A stretch of 64,000 nt of DNA. It comes from Vibrio agarilyticus. Its GTDB lineage: Bacteria > Pseudomonadota > Gammaproteobacteria > Enterobacterales > Vibrionaceae. A program made the translations under genes and the position numbers. The notes beneath the pieces are model-generated. The model saw only the letters and a list, made by a program, of their open reading frames with translations. It was not told the DNA's origin and did no database searches. The DNA is taken from assembly GCF_012641465.1 (NCBI RefSeq), contig NZ_JABAIK010000003.1, positions 186,001 through 250,000 on the forward strand, in the 5' to 3' direction. Numbering within the stretch: position 1 is the stretch's first letter; each line of letters begins with the position of its first letter. Shown here in pieces: positions 36,565 through 48,183 of the stretch.

Positions 36565-37458
36565 ATGAATTCAATCTGGTTTGGTAACGCAATGGCGGCG
36601 ATTTCCTTTTTTATTTGGGGATTGTTACCGCTTTATTACCGATTGTTACCGGATGCGGCAATGGATGAATTGCTGGCATTACGAATTATTGGGTCAGTAC
36701 CCGTTGCGCTGCTGCTTGTGGTCGGTTTTACTCGAACTTGGCCTAACCTTTCGCGTTTAATCAAAGACCGCCGTGCGCTGTTTTATGCTTTTGTTGCAGG
36801 CAACCTGATGTGCATCTCTTGGACTGCCTTTACTTGGGCACTGACCAACGATCGTGTTATGGATGCCAGCCTTGGCTTTTTTATTAGTCCACTGGCTATG
36901 GTGGCGCTGGGGGTGTTTTTTCTCGGCGACAAACTGACACTGGGCAAAAAATTGGCGATAGGCTTTGCGGTATCTGGTCTGCTTTATCAAGTGGTTCATT
37001 ATGGTCAAATCCCTTATGTGGCCCTAACCATGGGGATTTTTTTCGCGCTGTATGGCTGGTGCAAGAAAAAGGTCGCTTATGACTGGTGTACCACCTTGTA
37101 TCTTGAAGTCTTAATGCTCACCCCATTTGCCCTGCTTTACCTTGTAATTAAGGGCACATCCGGTGAATTGGTCTCAATGAGTGCCGGAGCAGAAACATTT
37201 TGGCTCTATGTCGGCAGCGCTCCGGTAACGCTGCTACCGCTTATCTTTTATTCTGTTGCGATTCGTCTTGCTAACATGTCAAGCGTCGGGCTAATGCAGT
37301 ACATTGAACCTTCGTTGCAATTTTTACTGGCGGTCTTTTTGTTTGGTGAACATTTTGATGCGGTGAAAGCGGTGAGTTTTGCGCTGATTTGGACTGGGTT
37401 ACTGTTCATTATTCTTGAAAGTTTATTTAAGCGTCAAAGGCCGTTGGCTCACCCGTAG
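36565..37458 (+). CDS. rarD: RarD-type EamA transporter
   Basis: Ten-helix DMT permease; RarD in other proteobacteria is named for chloramphenicol sensitivity, and its true substrate is unclear. NSIWFGNAMAAISFFIWGLLPLYYR at the start and MQYIEPSLQFLLAVFLFGEHF near the end are distinctive RarD signatures. Length near 297 aa is typical. ATG 36565 is chosen; a GTG at 36556 is also possible. AT-rich promoter-like sequence precedes it. Confidence 0.92.
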   Translation: MNSIWFGNAMAAISFFIWGLLPLYYRLLPDAAMDELLALRIIGSVPVALLLVVGFTRTWPNLSRLIKDRRALFYAFVAGNLMCISWTAFTWALTNDRVMDASLGFFISPLAMVALGVFFLGDKLTLGKKLAIGFAVSGLLYQVVHYGQIPYVALTMGIFFALYGWCKKKVAYDWCTTLYLEVLMLTPFALLYLVIKGTSGELVSMSAGAETFWLYVGSAPVTLLPLIFYSVAIRLANMSSVGLMQYIEPSLQFLLAVFLFGEHFDAVKAVSFALIWTGLLFIILESLFKRQRPLAHP

Positions 37459-37539
37459 CGGTACTTTTCGATTCGCAAAATTAAAGAGTTGGTACACACT
37501 GTTTAGAGTAGCAATTGTTTTTAATGACAGGGATATTCT

Positions 37540-37926
37540 ATGGTTACTGCTCTTTACGCTTCGTTATTGGCTCTGTTGATGTTAGCGCTGTCGGTTTTAG
37601 TGATTCGGCAGCGCCGTCAAGCCAGAGTCGCACACGCAGACGGTGGTGTTGAGGCGCTAAAAGTGGCGCGCAGCGCTCACTCCAACGCCGTCGATTATAT
37701 TCCCATTACTGTGATACTGATGGCGCTAGCCGAATTAAATGGCTCGCCTACGGTGTTCATTCATCTTTTCGCTAATGTATTTTTACTTGGCCGGGTTCTT
37801 CACGCTTTTGCCATCTACCGCCACTCTATAACGGGGCGAGTGTGGGGTATGGCACTCACGTTTGTGGCGATGCTCTGTTTGGTGGGGCTGAATCTTTGGT
37901 ATCTGCCAGGTAGGATTGTCGTGTGA
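37540..37926 (+). CDS. MAPEG-family membrane protein
   Basis: Four-helix inner-membrane protein of the MAPEG family (membrane-associated eicosanoid/glutathione metabolism; bacterial members often of unknown role). RRQARVAHADG, VARSAHSNAVDYIPITVILMAL and FLLGRVLHAFAIYR are the family motifs. Length 128 aa. AGGGA precedes the ATG. Its stop overlaps the start of the next gene (GTGA), so they form a coupled pair. Confidence 0.9.
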   Translation: MVTALYASLLALLMLALSVLVIRQRRQARVAHADGGVEALKVARSAHSNAVDYIPITVILMALAELNGSPTVFIHLFANVFLLGRVLHAFAIYRHSITGRVWGMALTFVAMLCLVGLNLWYLPGRIVV

Positions 37927-38462
37927 CACGCATAAGATCGTGGCGTTTGCCACCGCCTTGGGCGTTAGTATTACTCGGTCTTGTGCTTAACATCGTCTCG
38001 CTGCTGTTATCGAGCGTGATCCTCGATGGCTTAAACGAACAGCTTGCCCGTTCGAGTTTGACAAAAGAGCAGAACCGGCGAGCGATTGAACTCGACTGGA
38101 GCCAAGTCGATACTTTAGAGCGTAAGCGCGAAATGGCGCTTATTTATGTGAGTATCCATGAAGTTAGCCGCGCCGGTGATGGCAAGGTCGCCAACGATGC
38201 TGCAGTGATCTCACAATTGGCGCGGTGGCTCAATGTGGACAAAGCGCAATTGTCGCTCGATGAGTTACCGACGATTTTGAATAAAATCGATGATGCGCAA
38301 CAAGGGCTGCGCGACCGAATCGATGATTATTATTTTGCCAACATTGAATTAAGTGAGCGGATGATTGGCATAGAACAGCACGCAACCACGATAAAAAATT
38401 GGGCGCTGTTTTTGCAACTATTTGGATTGGCTTTGATTTTGTCGCGCGACTTATCCCGTTGA
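37923..38462 (+). CDS. Uncharacterised protein with membrane helix at each end
   Basis: Not recognised. 179 aa, GTG start overlapping the MAPEG stop by four bases. One hydrophobic segment at about 14-35 (WALVLLGLVLNIVSLLLSSV) and a second at the C-terminus (about 158-174) flank a charged helical region of about 120 residues, probably periplasmic, containing heptad-like stretches. The architecture suggests a helical hairpin anchored at both ends. The coupling implies joint expression with the MAPEG protein; the function is unknown. Confidence 0.75.
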   Translation: MTRIRSWRLPPPWALVLLGLVLNIVSLLLSSVILDGLNEQLARSSLTKEQNRRAIELDWSQVDTLERKREMALIYVSIHEVSRAGDGKVANDAAVISQLARWLNVDKAQLSLDELPTILNKIDDAQQGLRDRIDDYYFANIELSERMIGIEQHATTIKNWALFLQLFGLALILSRDLSR

Positions 38463-38544
38463 TCATTTACTTTCCTTGTCGATACTTGCAATGTCTCGTG
38501 TGAACCGTACAATCGCGTTCCCTTATGATTCAGAGAAAATCTTA

Positions 38545-38874
38545 ATGTCGATGACCAACATTACTGCACCGACCGAAATGACGTTTTTTGGCCGTTTCGA
38601 AGCGGACATTCTTTCAGGCAAAAAGACCATCACCATTCGTGATGAATCTGAGCGTGATTATGTACCCGGTACAACCGTTAACGTGTTTACTTTGGAAGAG
38701 CACCGTGAATTCTGCCGTCTTGAGATCCTATCTGTTGAGCCGATTCTCTTTCATGACCTTGATGAAACGCACGCAGAGCAGGAAAATATGACGTTAGAGA
38801 CGCTAAAAGAAGTCATTCAGTCAATTTATCCAGGGATTGAGCAGCTTTATGTGGTGACGTTTAAGCTGGTTTAA
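38545..38874 (+). CDS. yqfB: N4-acetylcytidine amidohydrolase YqfB (ASCH domain)
   Basis: Small ASCH-fold hydrolase that removes the acetyl group of N4-acetylcytidine in E. coli. TFFGRFEADILSGKKTITIRDESE and HAEQENMTLETLKEVIQSIYPG match E. coli YqfB closely (catalytic Lys and Thr in SGKKTIT, Glu in the later region). ATG 38545 gives 109 aa, near the E. coli length of 103; the frame is open 23 codons further upstream, but that part is unlike the family. AGAGA is the only Shine-Dalgarno-like sequence. Confidence 0.92.
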   Translation: MSMTNITAPTEMTFFGRFEADILSGKKTITIRDESERDYVPGTTVNVFTLEEHREFCRLEILSVEPILFHDLDETHAEQENMTLETLKEVIQSIYPGIEQLYVVTFKLV

Positions 38875-38896
38875 ACACTTTGCCTTAATTATGCTT

Positions 38897-39163
38897 TATA
38901 CCCAAATGACCTCAAGATGCTGGATTCAGAGCCTGCCACTGGGCTGAGAGCAAGGCAAACAACGCAGCGAAATAGCGAGTCTATTTTCAAGTTGTTTAAC
39001 GCCGCTATCGGTTCAGTGGTTGGCTCCCAAGGGGCGAGCTGCCTTGGTTCATCAGCTTTGTTGACGATTTTTGATTGAGAACCACTCAATCTTCAAATCC
39101 TCGCCTCACTGACAAACCAAGTCATTCTCGCTGAACCATGCATCTTGAGGTTACTTGGGTATA
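38897..39163 (+). repeat. Family B repeat, full copy 2 (267 bp)
   Basis: Same element as 34238-34505: TATACCCAAATGACCTCAAGATGC at the left and GCATCTTGAGGTTACTTGGGTATA at the right, with GCAAGGCAAACAACGCAGCG, TCATCAGCTTTGTTGACGAT and CAATCTTCAAATCCTCGCCT shared inside. Confidence 0.85.
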
Positions 39164-39209
39164 TCACGCCCAAGATATGTTTCTCTCTTGGGCGTTTTTT
39201 ATTTGACTC

Positions 39210-39346
39210 ATACCCGTCCCACTTGAAGCTGCAGCGGTGTTGACGGGCACTCACAAACCTCATCACATAGCTTATCTATGTTCACGAAGTGCTCAGAGGC
39301 TTTGTTCGCTTGTCGCCTACCTGCATCTTCAAGCTGTTTGGAGATA
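39210..39346 (+). repeat. Family A (ERIC-like) copy 3
   Basis: ATACCCGTCCCACTTGAAGCTGCAG..., CACAAACCTCATCACATAG, CTCAGAGGCTTTG..CGCCTACCTGCATCTTCAAGCTGTTTGG. The left start ATACCCGTC resembles the end of the enterobacterial ERIC consensus. Confidence 0.75.
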
Positions 39347-39510
39347 AATGAATGCAAAAAGGGCGCAGAGTCGAGAAAAATGAAACTAATAAACTCGCGA
39401 GAGGTCACAACTTATCAAGAAACATGATGTTAGCGTAACCAATGGTAACATCGACACTGCAACCTCGGCTTAATTCAATATACTCGAACACAAGCCCTTT
39501 GAGTAAAGAC

Positions 39511-40695
39511 ATGATTGCAAATCTTATGAAAGCAAATAACGGTTTAATGATTGCCCTAACGGGTGTGATGCTCAGTGTGTCTTCTACGACACTTGCTGCG
39601 CCAGCGATTTTACCCGACGCGCCAGAGTTGGCCGCGAAAGGGTATATTTTAATGGATTTCCACACGGGCGAAGTGTTAGTGGAACACAACGCTGATGAGC
39701 CGCTGAATCCAGCCAGTTTGACTAAGTTGATGACCGCTTATGTGGCGGGACAAGAGGTCAAGTCCGGCAATATCAGCTTGGATGATCAAGTACAGATTAG
39801 TGAAAATGCGTGGGCGAAAAAATTCCCTGATTCATCAAAAATGTTCATTGAGGTGGATACGCAAGTGTCGCTACAGGACTTGTATCGCGGTTTGGTGGTC
39901 CAATCGGGCAATGATGCCAGCGTTGCGATTGCCGAGCATGTCGCGGGCAGCGAAGCGGGGTTTGTCAGCTTAATGAATTCTTGGGCAAATAAATTGGGCA
40001 TGACCCAATCGTCGTTTGCCAACCCTCACGGGCTCGATAACGAAGCGCTTTACAGCACACCACGTGATATCGCCACGCTTGGCCAAGCCATCATTCGTGA
40101 TTTGCCAGAAATCTATTCCCTTTACAGCGAGCCGTCATTCACTTTTAACGGCATCACGCAATATAACCGTAATGGTTTGTTGCGCGACCGAAGCTTAAAT
40201 GTGGATGGGTTAAAAACCGGTTATACCAGTGGTGCGGGTTACAGTCTTGCCACGTCGGCAACACAAGGCGATATGCGCCTTATCTCGGTCGTTATGGGTT
40301 CCAAAAGCACCAAAAGTCGAGAGTCGGAAAACAAACAGTTACTCAGCTACGGTTTTCGATTTTACGAAACGGTTAAGCCAAGCTCGGCCGATAAACCACT
40401 GGATAACGCTCGGCTGTGGATGGGAGAGAAAGACACTTTGGATGTCGGTGTTGCCGAGGATGTCTACATTACGCTACTCAAACGCGAGGTGAAAAACCTC
40501 AATGCGGAACTGCAATATAATGGCGACATCAAAGCCCCTATTGAGAAAGGTCAGGTGATCGGTAAGGTGGTTTATTTAACCGGAGAAACCCCCGTGTCGG
40601 AAGCCAATCTTGTCGCGATGGAAACGGTGAATGAAGGCAGCGTGTTTAAACGCTTGATCGATTGGTTTAAACAGATGATCGCAAGCTTGTTTTAG
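39511..40695 (+). CDS. D-alanyl-D-alanine carboxypeptidase (PBP5/6 type)
   Basis: Low-molecular-mass penicillin-binding protein that trims the fifth residue of peptidoglycan stems in the periplasm. Signal peptide ending STTLAAPA; then SxxK motif SLTK with nucleophile Ser69, SxN motif SGN, and KTG in DGLKTGYTSGAGYSLA. A PBP5-like C-terminal domain follows, and the last 20 residues (FKRLIDWFKQMIASLF) form an amphipathic membrane anchor. ATG 39511 is chosen. Length 394 aa. The family member (DacA, DacC or DacD) cannot be fixed. Confidence 0.93.
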   Translation: MIANLMKANNGLMIALTGVMLSVSSTTLAAPAILPDAPELAAKGYILMDFHTGEVLVEHNADEPLNPASLTKLMTAYVAGQEVKSGNISLDDQVQISENAWAKKFPDSSKMFIEVDTQVSLQDLYRGLVVQSGNDASVAIAEHVAGSEAGFVSLMNSWANKLGMTQSSFANPHGLDNEALYSTPRDIATLGQAIIRDLPEIYSLYSEPSFTFNGITQYNRNGLLRDRSLNVDGLKTGYTSGAGYSLATSATQGDMRLISVVMGSKSTKSRESENKQLLSYGFRFYETVKPSSADKPLDNARLWMGEKDTLDVGVAEDVYITLLKREVKNLNAELQYNGDIKAPIEKGQVIGKVVYLTGETPVSEANLVAMETVNEGSVFKRLIDWFKQMIASLF

Positions 40696-40734
40696 AGAAC
40701 GCCACTGCGGGTTGGCGGTAACACTGAAACAGAC

Positions 40735-40763
40735 AAGAAGAGGCTCATTGAGCCTCTTCTTTT
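40735..40763. terminator. Bidirectional terminator
   Basis: AAGAAGAGGCTCA / TGAGCCTCTTCTT perfect stem between the convergent carboxypeptidase and YqhD genes, with T run on one side and A run on the other. Confidence 0.85.
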
Positions 40764-40771
40764 GCCTTAAA

Positions 40772-41923
40772 TTATCGCGCTAGGTGGAGGATCTGCGCGG
40801 CAACCTCAGGCGTGATTGTGCCGTGTTCACCAAGGTGCGTCATACCATGAGCTTTTAAGCCCTCTGTGATTACGTCAATCGCGTTAGTGTCTAAGTTGAC
40901 ATCGCTCAAACGGGTTGGCACGCCCATCGTTTTGAAGAACGCTTCTGTTGCCGCAATCGTTGCATCAATGCGCGATTGCTCGTCCCCTTCTGTGATACCA
41001 AAAACACGGGCGCCATATTGCAGCAACTTATCGTGTTTGTCCGCTCGGCAGTGCTTCATAATGGCTGGCATAACAATGGACAGCGTACGCGCGTGATCAA
41101 TACCAAAGTGACCGGTTAACTCATGGCCAATCATGTGGGTTGCCCAATCTTGAGGAACCCCTGAACCAATCAACCCATTCAGTGCTTGGGTTGCACTCCA
41201 CATCACGTTTGCGCGCACGTCTAAATCATCCGGTGTTGCCAGCGCTTTTGGACCTTCTTCGATGAGGGTCATCAGCAAGCCTTCGGCAAATCGGTCTTGC
41301 ACTTTGGCGTTGACAGGGTAGGTAAGGTACTGCTCAAGAATGTGCACATAAGCATCAATCACGCCGTTGGCGACTTGGGTTGGCGATAAGCTCAGTGTGG
41401 TTTGTGGGTCGAGCACCGCAAAGGCAGGGCGTACAAGAGGCGACATAAAGGCCAATTTATCTTGACCGCGTGAAACCACAGAGCCTGCGTTATTTTCTGA
41501 GCCGGTTGCGGGCAAAGTGAGCACGCAGCCCAACGGCAGAGCTTGGTTGACTGGGGCATGAGCGCTTAAAATAGTCCAAGGGTCGCCTTTTTCAAAACGG
41601 GCTGCAGCGGCAATAAATTTAGTACCATCGACCACAGAGCCGCCACCAACCGCGAGCAAAAAGTCGTAGCCTTCATTTTGTATTTTTGCCACAGCTTGCA
41701 TCAAAGTATCGTATTGAGGGTTGGGCTCAATACCTGAAAACTCTCCCCAATTGTGGTTTGAGAGCGCCTTGGCCACTTGGTCATAAACACCATTGGTTTT
41801 GATTGAGCCGCCACCGTAAAGTACCAGCACTTTAGCGTGTTGAGGAATGGCCTCTGCCAGTGCCGCGATCTGCCCCTCACCAAAGTAAATGGTGGTTGGG
41901 TTGGAATATGTGAACTTGTTCAA
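40772..41923 (-). CDS. yqhD: Iron-containing NADPH-dependent alcohol/aldehyde reductase YqhD
   Basis: Reduces short-chain aldehydes including those from lipid oxidation. The N-terminal TIYFGEGQIAAL, VLYGGGSIKTNG (NADPH binding), and FLLAVGGGSVVDGTKFIA are shared with E. coli YqhD. Metal ligands are in THMIGHELTGHFGIDHARTL (two His). Length 383 aa (E. coli 387). Stands alone next to the D,D-carboxypeptidase; a family A repeat lies upstream, with no divergent regulator (YqhC) nearby. Confidence 0.92.
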   Translation of the reverse strand: MNKFTYSNPTTIYFGEGQIAALAEAIPQHAKVLVLYGGGSIKTNGVYDQVAKALSNHNWGEFSGIEPNPQYDTLMQAVAKIQNEGYDFLLAVGGGSVVDGTKFIAAAARFEKGDPWTILSAHAPVNQALPLGCVLTLPATGSENNAGSVVSRGQDKLAFMSPLVRPAFAVLDPQTTLSLSPTQVANGVIDAYVHILEQYLTYPVNAKVQDRFAEGLLMTLIEEGPKALATPDDLDVRANVMWSATQALNGLIGSGVPQDWATHMIGHELTGHFGIDHARTLSIVMPAIMKHCRADKHDKLLQYGARVFGITEGDEQSRIDATIAATEAFFKTMGVPTRLSDVNLDTNAIDVITEGLKAHGMTHLGEHGTITPEVAAQILHLAR

Positions 41924-41976
41924 GTGAACTCTCCTTTGATGTGAGGGGTGTTTCGCCTGCCTTAAGCGAGCTTGTA

Positions 41977-42103
41977 TATACCAGTCCTACTTGAAGTTGC
42001 AGCGTTGTTGGCTGACTCTCACAAACCTCATCACATAGTTTACCTATGCTCAGAGGCTTTGCTCGTTTGCCGCCTACCTGCATCTTCATGTTGTTTGGGT
42101 ATA
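41977..42103 (+). repeat. Family A (ERIC-like) copy 4, 127 bp
   Basis: Complete from TATACCAGTCCTACTTGAAG to TTGTTTGGGTATA, exactly 127 bp like the standard ERIC element. The centre is CATCACATAGTTTACCTATG. The remaining spacer 42104-42330 shows nothing else. Confidence 0.8.
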
Positions 42104-42330
42104 GTTGTTATTTGGGTATATATGTAGCCTCGATATCTAAAGTTCAACGACTTTGTCACCTGCGATTGTCTAAATGCTGAGATTGTGACCGAAGTGGCAC
42201 CATCACGGTTCGAAAAGTGATCTTCAATATCACCACGTTTTATCGAGACCATCAGTAACTGCAATAGCGCTTTTTGGGTGAGCACCTAAACTTGCGCTTT
42301 CTTTTGTTACACCCATCGTGTGAGCCGACT

Positions 42331-43467
42331 ATGCCGTGTCCCTTTTTTGACCGTCAGCAATGCCATTCTTGTTCTGCAATGTCTCAACCTTATGAGCAGC
42401 AAGTCGCTGCAAAAGATGCGAACTTGAAAGCACTCTTTGCTGAGCGTATGCCTTTGAACTGGCTAGAACCGGTGAAAAGTGACGAGCTTGCTTGTCGCAA
42501 TAAAGCGAAAATGGTGGTGTTAGGTGCGGCCCATGCGCCCATTTTAGGCGCGGAGTCAAAACTCGGCGGTGAAGCGGTGAGTTTAATCAATTGCCCTTTA
42601 TACCCACAAGACATGCAAGAGTTGCTCGCTTATCTTCAAGATTGGATTCGCACTTCAGGTATTCCGCCATACAATAAAACCAAGAAAAAGGGTGAGTTAA
42701 AATTCATCTTGCTGACTCGCGCGCAAGAAAGTGGTGAATTTATGCTGCGCTTGGTTCTGCGTAGCCGAGATGCCTTACCGCGCGTAGAGCGTAATCTTGA
42801 GCGCTTATTGATGGCGTTCCCGCAAGTGACGGTCGTGAGTGTGAATTTACAGCCAGTGCATATGGCGCGTCTTGAAGGGGAAGAAGAGATCTATTTAACC
42901 GAGCGCACTCACCTGACCGAAGTGTTTAATGGCGTACCACTAGCGGTTCGACCGAAAAGCTTCTTTCAAACAAACCCCAAAGTGGCAAGTCAGCTTTATG
43001 CCACTGCTCAGCGCTGGGTCAGCGAATGTGCGCCGACAAGAATGTGGGATCTGTTTTGTGGTGTTGGTGGCTTTGCATTGCATTGCGCGCGTGACATTGC
43101 TGAGGTGACTGGTATTGAAATAGAGCCAGAAGCGATAGCCAGCGCCAAACATTCGGCTGCGCAAATTGGCATTGATAACCTTAATTTTGCCGCATTAGAC
43201 TCAACACAGTTTTCTTTATCTCAAGATAAAGTACCAGAGTTGGTGTTAGTCAATCCGCCTCGCCGTGGTTTGGGACAGGCTTTAGTCACGCAATTGACCA
43301 GTTTGGCGCCGAAATGGATTGTTTACTCAAGCTGTAATCCGCAAACCTTACGTCAGGATATTGATGGTTTTAGTGATTATCAACTGGTTCAGATGCAGTG
43401 GTTTGATATGTTTCCACATACCGAACACGTTGAAGCTATGGTACTGCTTGAGCGGCGTGAGAATTAG
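42331..43467 (+). CDS. rlmC: 23S rRNA (uracil-747-C5)-methyltransferase RlmC
   Basis: Methylates U747 of 23S rRNA. N-terminal iron-sulfur cysteines ([12 protein letters not shown], plus a later Cys in NCPLYPQ). The C-terminal SAM domain has [29 protein letters not shown] and YSSCNPQTL with the catalytic Cys. About 378 aa and strongly similar to E. coli RlmC (375 aa). ATG 42331 removes a 19-residue upstream extension (MGEHL...) unlike the family. No cognate neighbour. Confidence 0.95.
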   Translation: MPCPFFDRQQCHSCSAMSQPYEQQVAAKDANLKALFAERMPLNWLEPVKSDELACRNKAKMVVLGAAHAPILGAESKLGGEAVSLINCPLYPQDMQELLAYLQDWIRTSGIPPYNKTKKKGELKFILLTRAQESGEFMLRLVLRSRDALPRVERNLERLLMAFPQVTVVSVNLQPVHMARLEGEEEIYLTERTHLTEVFNGVPLAVRPKSFFQTNPKVASQLYATAQRWVSECAPTRMWDLFCGVGGFALHCARDIAEVTGIEIEPEAIASAKHSAAQIGIDNLNFAALDSTQFSLSQDKVPELVLVNPPRRGLGQALVTQLTSLAPKWIVYSSCNPQTLRQDIDGFSDYQLVQMQWFDMFPHTEHVEAMVLLERREN

Positions 43468-43499
43468 TATCGTCACGCCGATTTAAAGCGGCACGATAC
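43467..43499. other. Hairpin between convergent genes
   Basis: GTATCGTCACGCCG / CGGC-ACGATAC inverted repeat after rlmC. No T run; function uncertain, possibly an RNA 3' structure. Confidence 0.35.
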
Positions 43500-43520
43500 A
43501 ATGGACGCGAGCAAGCGGAG

Positions 43521-44480
43521 TCACGTAGTTTGCTGATAGATCTGTTTAATTGTGTCTCGCAGCCAGATTAATTTGGGATTGTGCGCATTTCGTTTGTGCC
43601 AAATCATCGCAAACGGAATGGCGAGCTTATCAAAAAACGCATCGGGTACGGGAATGGGGCGCTCGACCAAGTCAGGGTGCACTTGCTGAACATAATGGCG
43701 ACAATAGCCAGGCGCGGTGGTTAGTAAGCCAAGGCGTGGCTGCGCGGCAATATAAAGCGCTTGTTCAAAGCTGCTTAAAACCAAATCAATACGGCGCTCT
43801 AGGCCCAGCTCATGCATCACTTGATCCAGTGCCCAAAATTCGCCTTTCTCCCACAATGTATTAATGTGGGCATAACGCAAAAACGTCGTTAGATCCCAAG
43901 GCTGGTTTAACGCGGGGTGATCTTTATGAATAAAGACCACAGGCATTTCGGTGAACAAAATTTCGTGGTCGATAAAATAGGGTAAGTTGTTGAGCGACTC
44001 TTTGGAGCGCGGATGATTTTCACGCCCTGTGAGACCGATATCGACTTCGCCTTTGACTATCGCATCCAGCGAGTCGTAATCCCATTGACGCGTTTTGATC
44101 TTCGCCTGAGGAAATTGCTGATATATCTTACTGGCGAGGGTTTCAAACAGCGTGAGGAAGTGCGGCGACTCCAGCACCAAATCAAAGCGCATACCGGGGG
44201 TGATATCTTCACTGCGGCGCTCGGCGATTTGGCGACCGATTTGAAACCAATCGCTCAACTCTTGAGATAAAGAATGCGCCAGTGGCGTCGGGATAAAGCC
44301 ACTGGGGGATTTGATAAACAGCGGGTCATTAAACCACTGACGCAGTTTAGTCAGTGATTTACTTACCGTAGAGGGCGTGACATTGAGCCGCTTAGCAGCC
44401 TTAGTGACGCTTTGCTCACTGAGCAAGGTGTGCAAAGTGAGCAATAAGTTAAGATCAAGACGCGCGAGAGACTTTTTCAT
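43521..44480 (-). CDS. yidZ: LysR-type regulator YidZ
   Basis: Transcription regulator with N-terminal winged helix (LDLNLLLTLHTLLSEQSVTKAAKRLNV, about residues 8-35) and an effector-binding domain. It is close to E. coli YidZ throughout (QWDYDSLDAIVKGEVDIGLTGRENHPRS). ATG 44480 lies within the 3' end of mdtL, overlapping it by 26 bp; the earlier open frame upstream is unlike the family. The mdtL-yidZ order is the same as in E. coli. Role in anaerobic nitric-oxide resistance in E. coli is reported; here inferred. Confidence 0.95.
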   Translation of the reverse strand: MKKSLARLDLNLLLTLHTLLSEQSVTKAAKRLNVTPSTVSKSLTKLRQWFNDPLFIKSPSGFIPTPLAHSLSQELSDWFQIGRQIAERRSEDITPGMRFDLVLESPHFLTLFETLASKIYQQFPQAKIKTRQWDYDSLDAIVKGEVDIGLTGRENHPRSKESLNNLPYFIDHEILFTEMPVVFIHKDHPALNQPWDLTTFLRYAHINTLWEKGEFWALDQVMHELGLERRIDLVLSSFEQALYIAAQPRLGLLTTAPGYCRHYVQQVHPDLVERPIPVPDAFFDKLAIPFAMIWHKRNAHNPKLIWLRDTIKQIYQQTT

Positions 44481-45645
44481 TGTGTTGGTCGCAAGGGGAA
44501 GAACGTCGCGATAATAGCATACCCCCAGCGCCAGCAAGCAATACGGCTACCAATAACATTTCAATTCCGCTCAATCCAATGACGCCCATAAACCAAATGT
44601 AAGTGGCAGAAAAGCAGACTTGGCTTATTCCAAGTACCGAACTTGCCGCGCCTGCTCGCTCTGAAAATGGGCTCAGTGCTTGGCTCATAATGATGCCAAA
44701 ACCGGAAGCAAAACCGACACAGACCAGACCAAACGCAAGGAGCATCCAGCGGTTATCCACCACGCCGGACCAAACGCTCATTAACAGTATGGCTGCAATT
44801 AACAGCAAGGTTTGAGAGCAAAGCAGCATGCGAGCTTGACTTACATAGCGGAGCAAAATCGGTGCGCTGAATGAGGTGATCATACTGGCCAGCGCCGTGC
44901 AGGCCATCACGCTAGAGTAGCCACCGCGACTAAAACCTAAGGTTTCCATTAGCATTAGTGGCGACGCGTTAACGTAACTTAAAATCGCCCCAACCGCTAA
45001 AGAGGCCATGATGACTCGACGCACAAAAAATGGCTGCAGCAAGCTCTCGGTTTCTTGACTGTTGTGGTTGGTGCTGTCGTTAATGTTCGCTTCAGCAACG
45101 CGAGTTTCTTTCAAACCAAAGAGTGAGATAAGGCCCACCAATACGCCCATCGCAGACATCACCGTAAAGAGAGTTGGCCATGGGTAGACCAGCATAATAA
45201 GGTGACCGGCCACAGGTGCAAGGACAGGAACTACGCAGGTGATGCCGTTGATCATCGAAAGCACTTTGGCGCGGCGCGCATCATCAAGCACATCGCGTAA
45301 AATCGCAAATGCGACCACATAACAGGCGCCAGCACCAATGCCTTGAACAAAACGTGTGGCAAGAAACGCGTTCGCAGAGTCGGCAAAACCACCTAAGGCT
45401 GAGGCCAGAGCAAAAATCACCGCACCCATTAAAACAATGGGTTTGCGGCCAATCTTGTCAGACAGGTTGCCAGCGAAAAACATCGTCGTTGCCATGCCAC
45501 CCAGATAGACCGAAAACGCGATGTGAAGCTGCGCTTCGCTCGCTTGTAAATCGAGCGCAATTTGCGGCAGGCCAACAAGGTAAAGATCAATCCCCGTCGG
45601 ATAAAGCAGCACCAGCGCGAAGCTGCAAAGAAGGTAACGAAACAT
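44455..45645 (-). CDS. mdtL: Multidrug MFS exporter MdtL
   Basis: Twelve-helix proton-driven drug exporter of the DHA1 group. The start FRYLLCSFALVLLYPTGIDLYLVGLPQI and GNLSDKIGRKPIVL (MFS motif A-type) match E. coli MdtL closely, as do RFVQGIGAGACYVVAFAILRD and AGAASSVLGISQVC. Length 396 aa (E. coli 391). First gene of the pair with yidZ, whose start overlaps its 3' end by 26 bp. No good Shine-Dalgarno is visible upstream of ATG 45645. Confidence 0.95.
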   Translation of the reverse strand: MFRYLLCSFALVLLYPTGIDLYLVGLPQIALDLQASEAQLHIAFSVYLGGMATTMFFAGNLSDKIGRKPIVLMGAVIFALASALGGFADSANAFLATRFVQGIGAGACYVVAFAILRDVLDDARRAKVLSMINGITCVVPVLAPVAGHLIMLVYPWPTLFTVMSAMGVLVGLISLFGLKETRVAEANINDSTNHNSQETESLLQPFFVRRVIMASLAVGAILSYVNASPLMLMETLGFSRGGYSSVMACTALASMITSFSAPILLRYVSQARMLLCSQTLLLIAAILLMSVWSGVVDNRWMLLAFGLVCVGFASGFGIIMSQALSPFSERAGAASSVLGISQVCFSATYIWFMGVIGLSGIEMLLVAVLLAGAGGMLLSRRSSPCDQHNEKVSRAS

Positions 45646-45882
45646 AAGAAGGAATCACACTCAAAAAGATTAGGCGCGCATGGTAAAAGCGCCGTACCTA
45701 AGAGGCGAATGGTTATTACGACATTAGCAGTTTCCATTTACGACATATCGTTAAGGTTTGATTTGCTCCCCTCTTTTTCTGCTTTACCTCCCTTCATTAT
45801 CGGCTTGCTTATCTCGCTTTTAATGTGGAGGAACTCAATAAGGGCGTCTATACCTATGTGAGACTTATCGTGGTCAGCTTAA

Positions 45883-48105
<2,223 letters not shown>

Positions 48106-48123
48106 GCATCTGCGCCGATGTCA

Positions 48124-48183
48124 TTCCACGTTGAGGCATTTTATGTTGATGCGTTTCACGCTGAGGGACTTCACGTTGACGTG
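48124..48183 (+). repeat. Fifteen-base tandem repeat, four units
   Basis: TTCCACGTTGAGGCA, TTTTATGTTGATGCG, TTTCACGCTGAGGGA and CTTCACGTTGACGTG in phase after katG. Each keeps the core CACGYTGA or a one-base variant. The last unit overlaps the 3' end of the convergent cueR gene. Confidence 0.7.

Larger units (their letters stand above)
38875..39510. other. Intergenic region with two repeat elements
   Basis: 636-bp spacer holding a full family B repeat (38897-39163) and a family A repeat (39210-39346). The short stretch between them (TCTCTTGGGCG.. T run) has a weak hairpin and could terminate transcription from yqfB. No gene seen. Confidence 0.7.
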
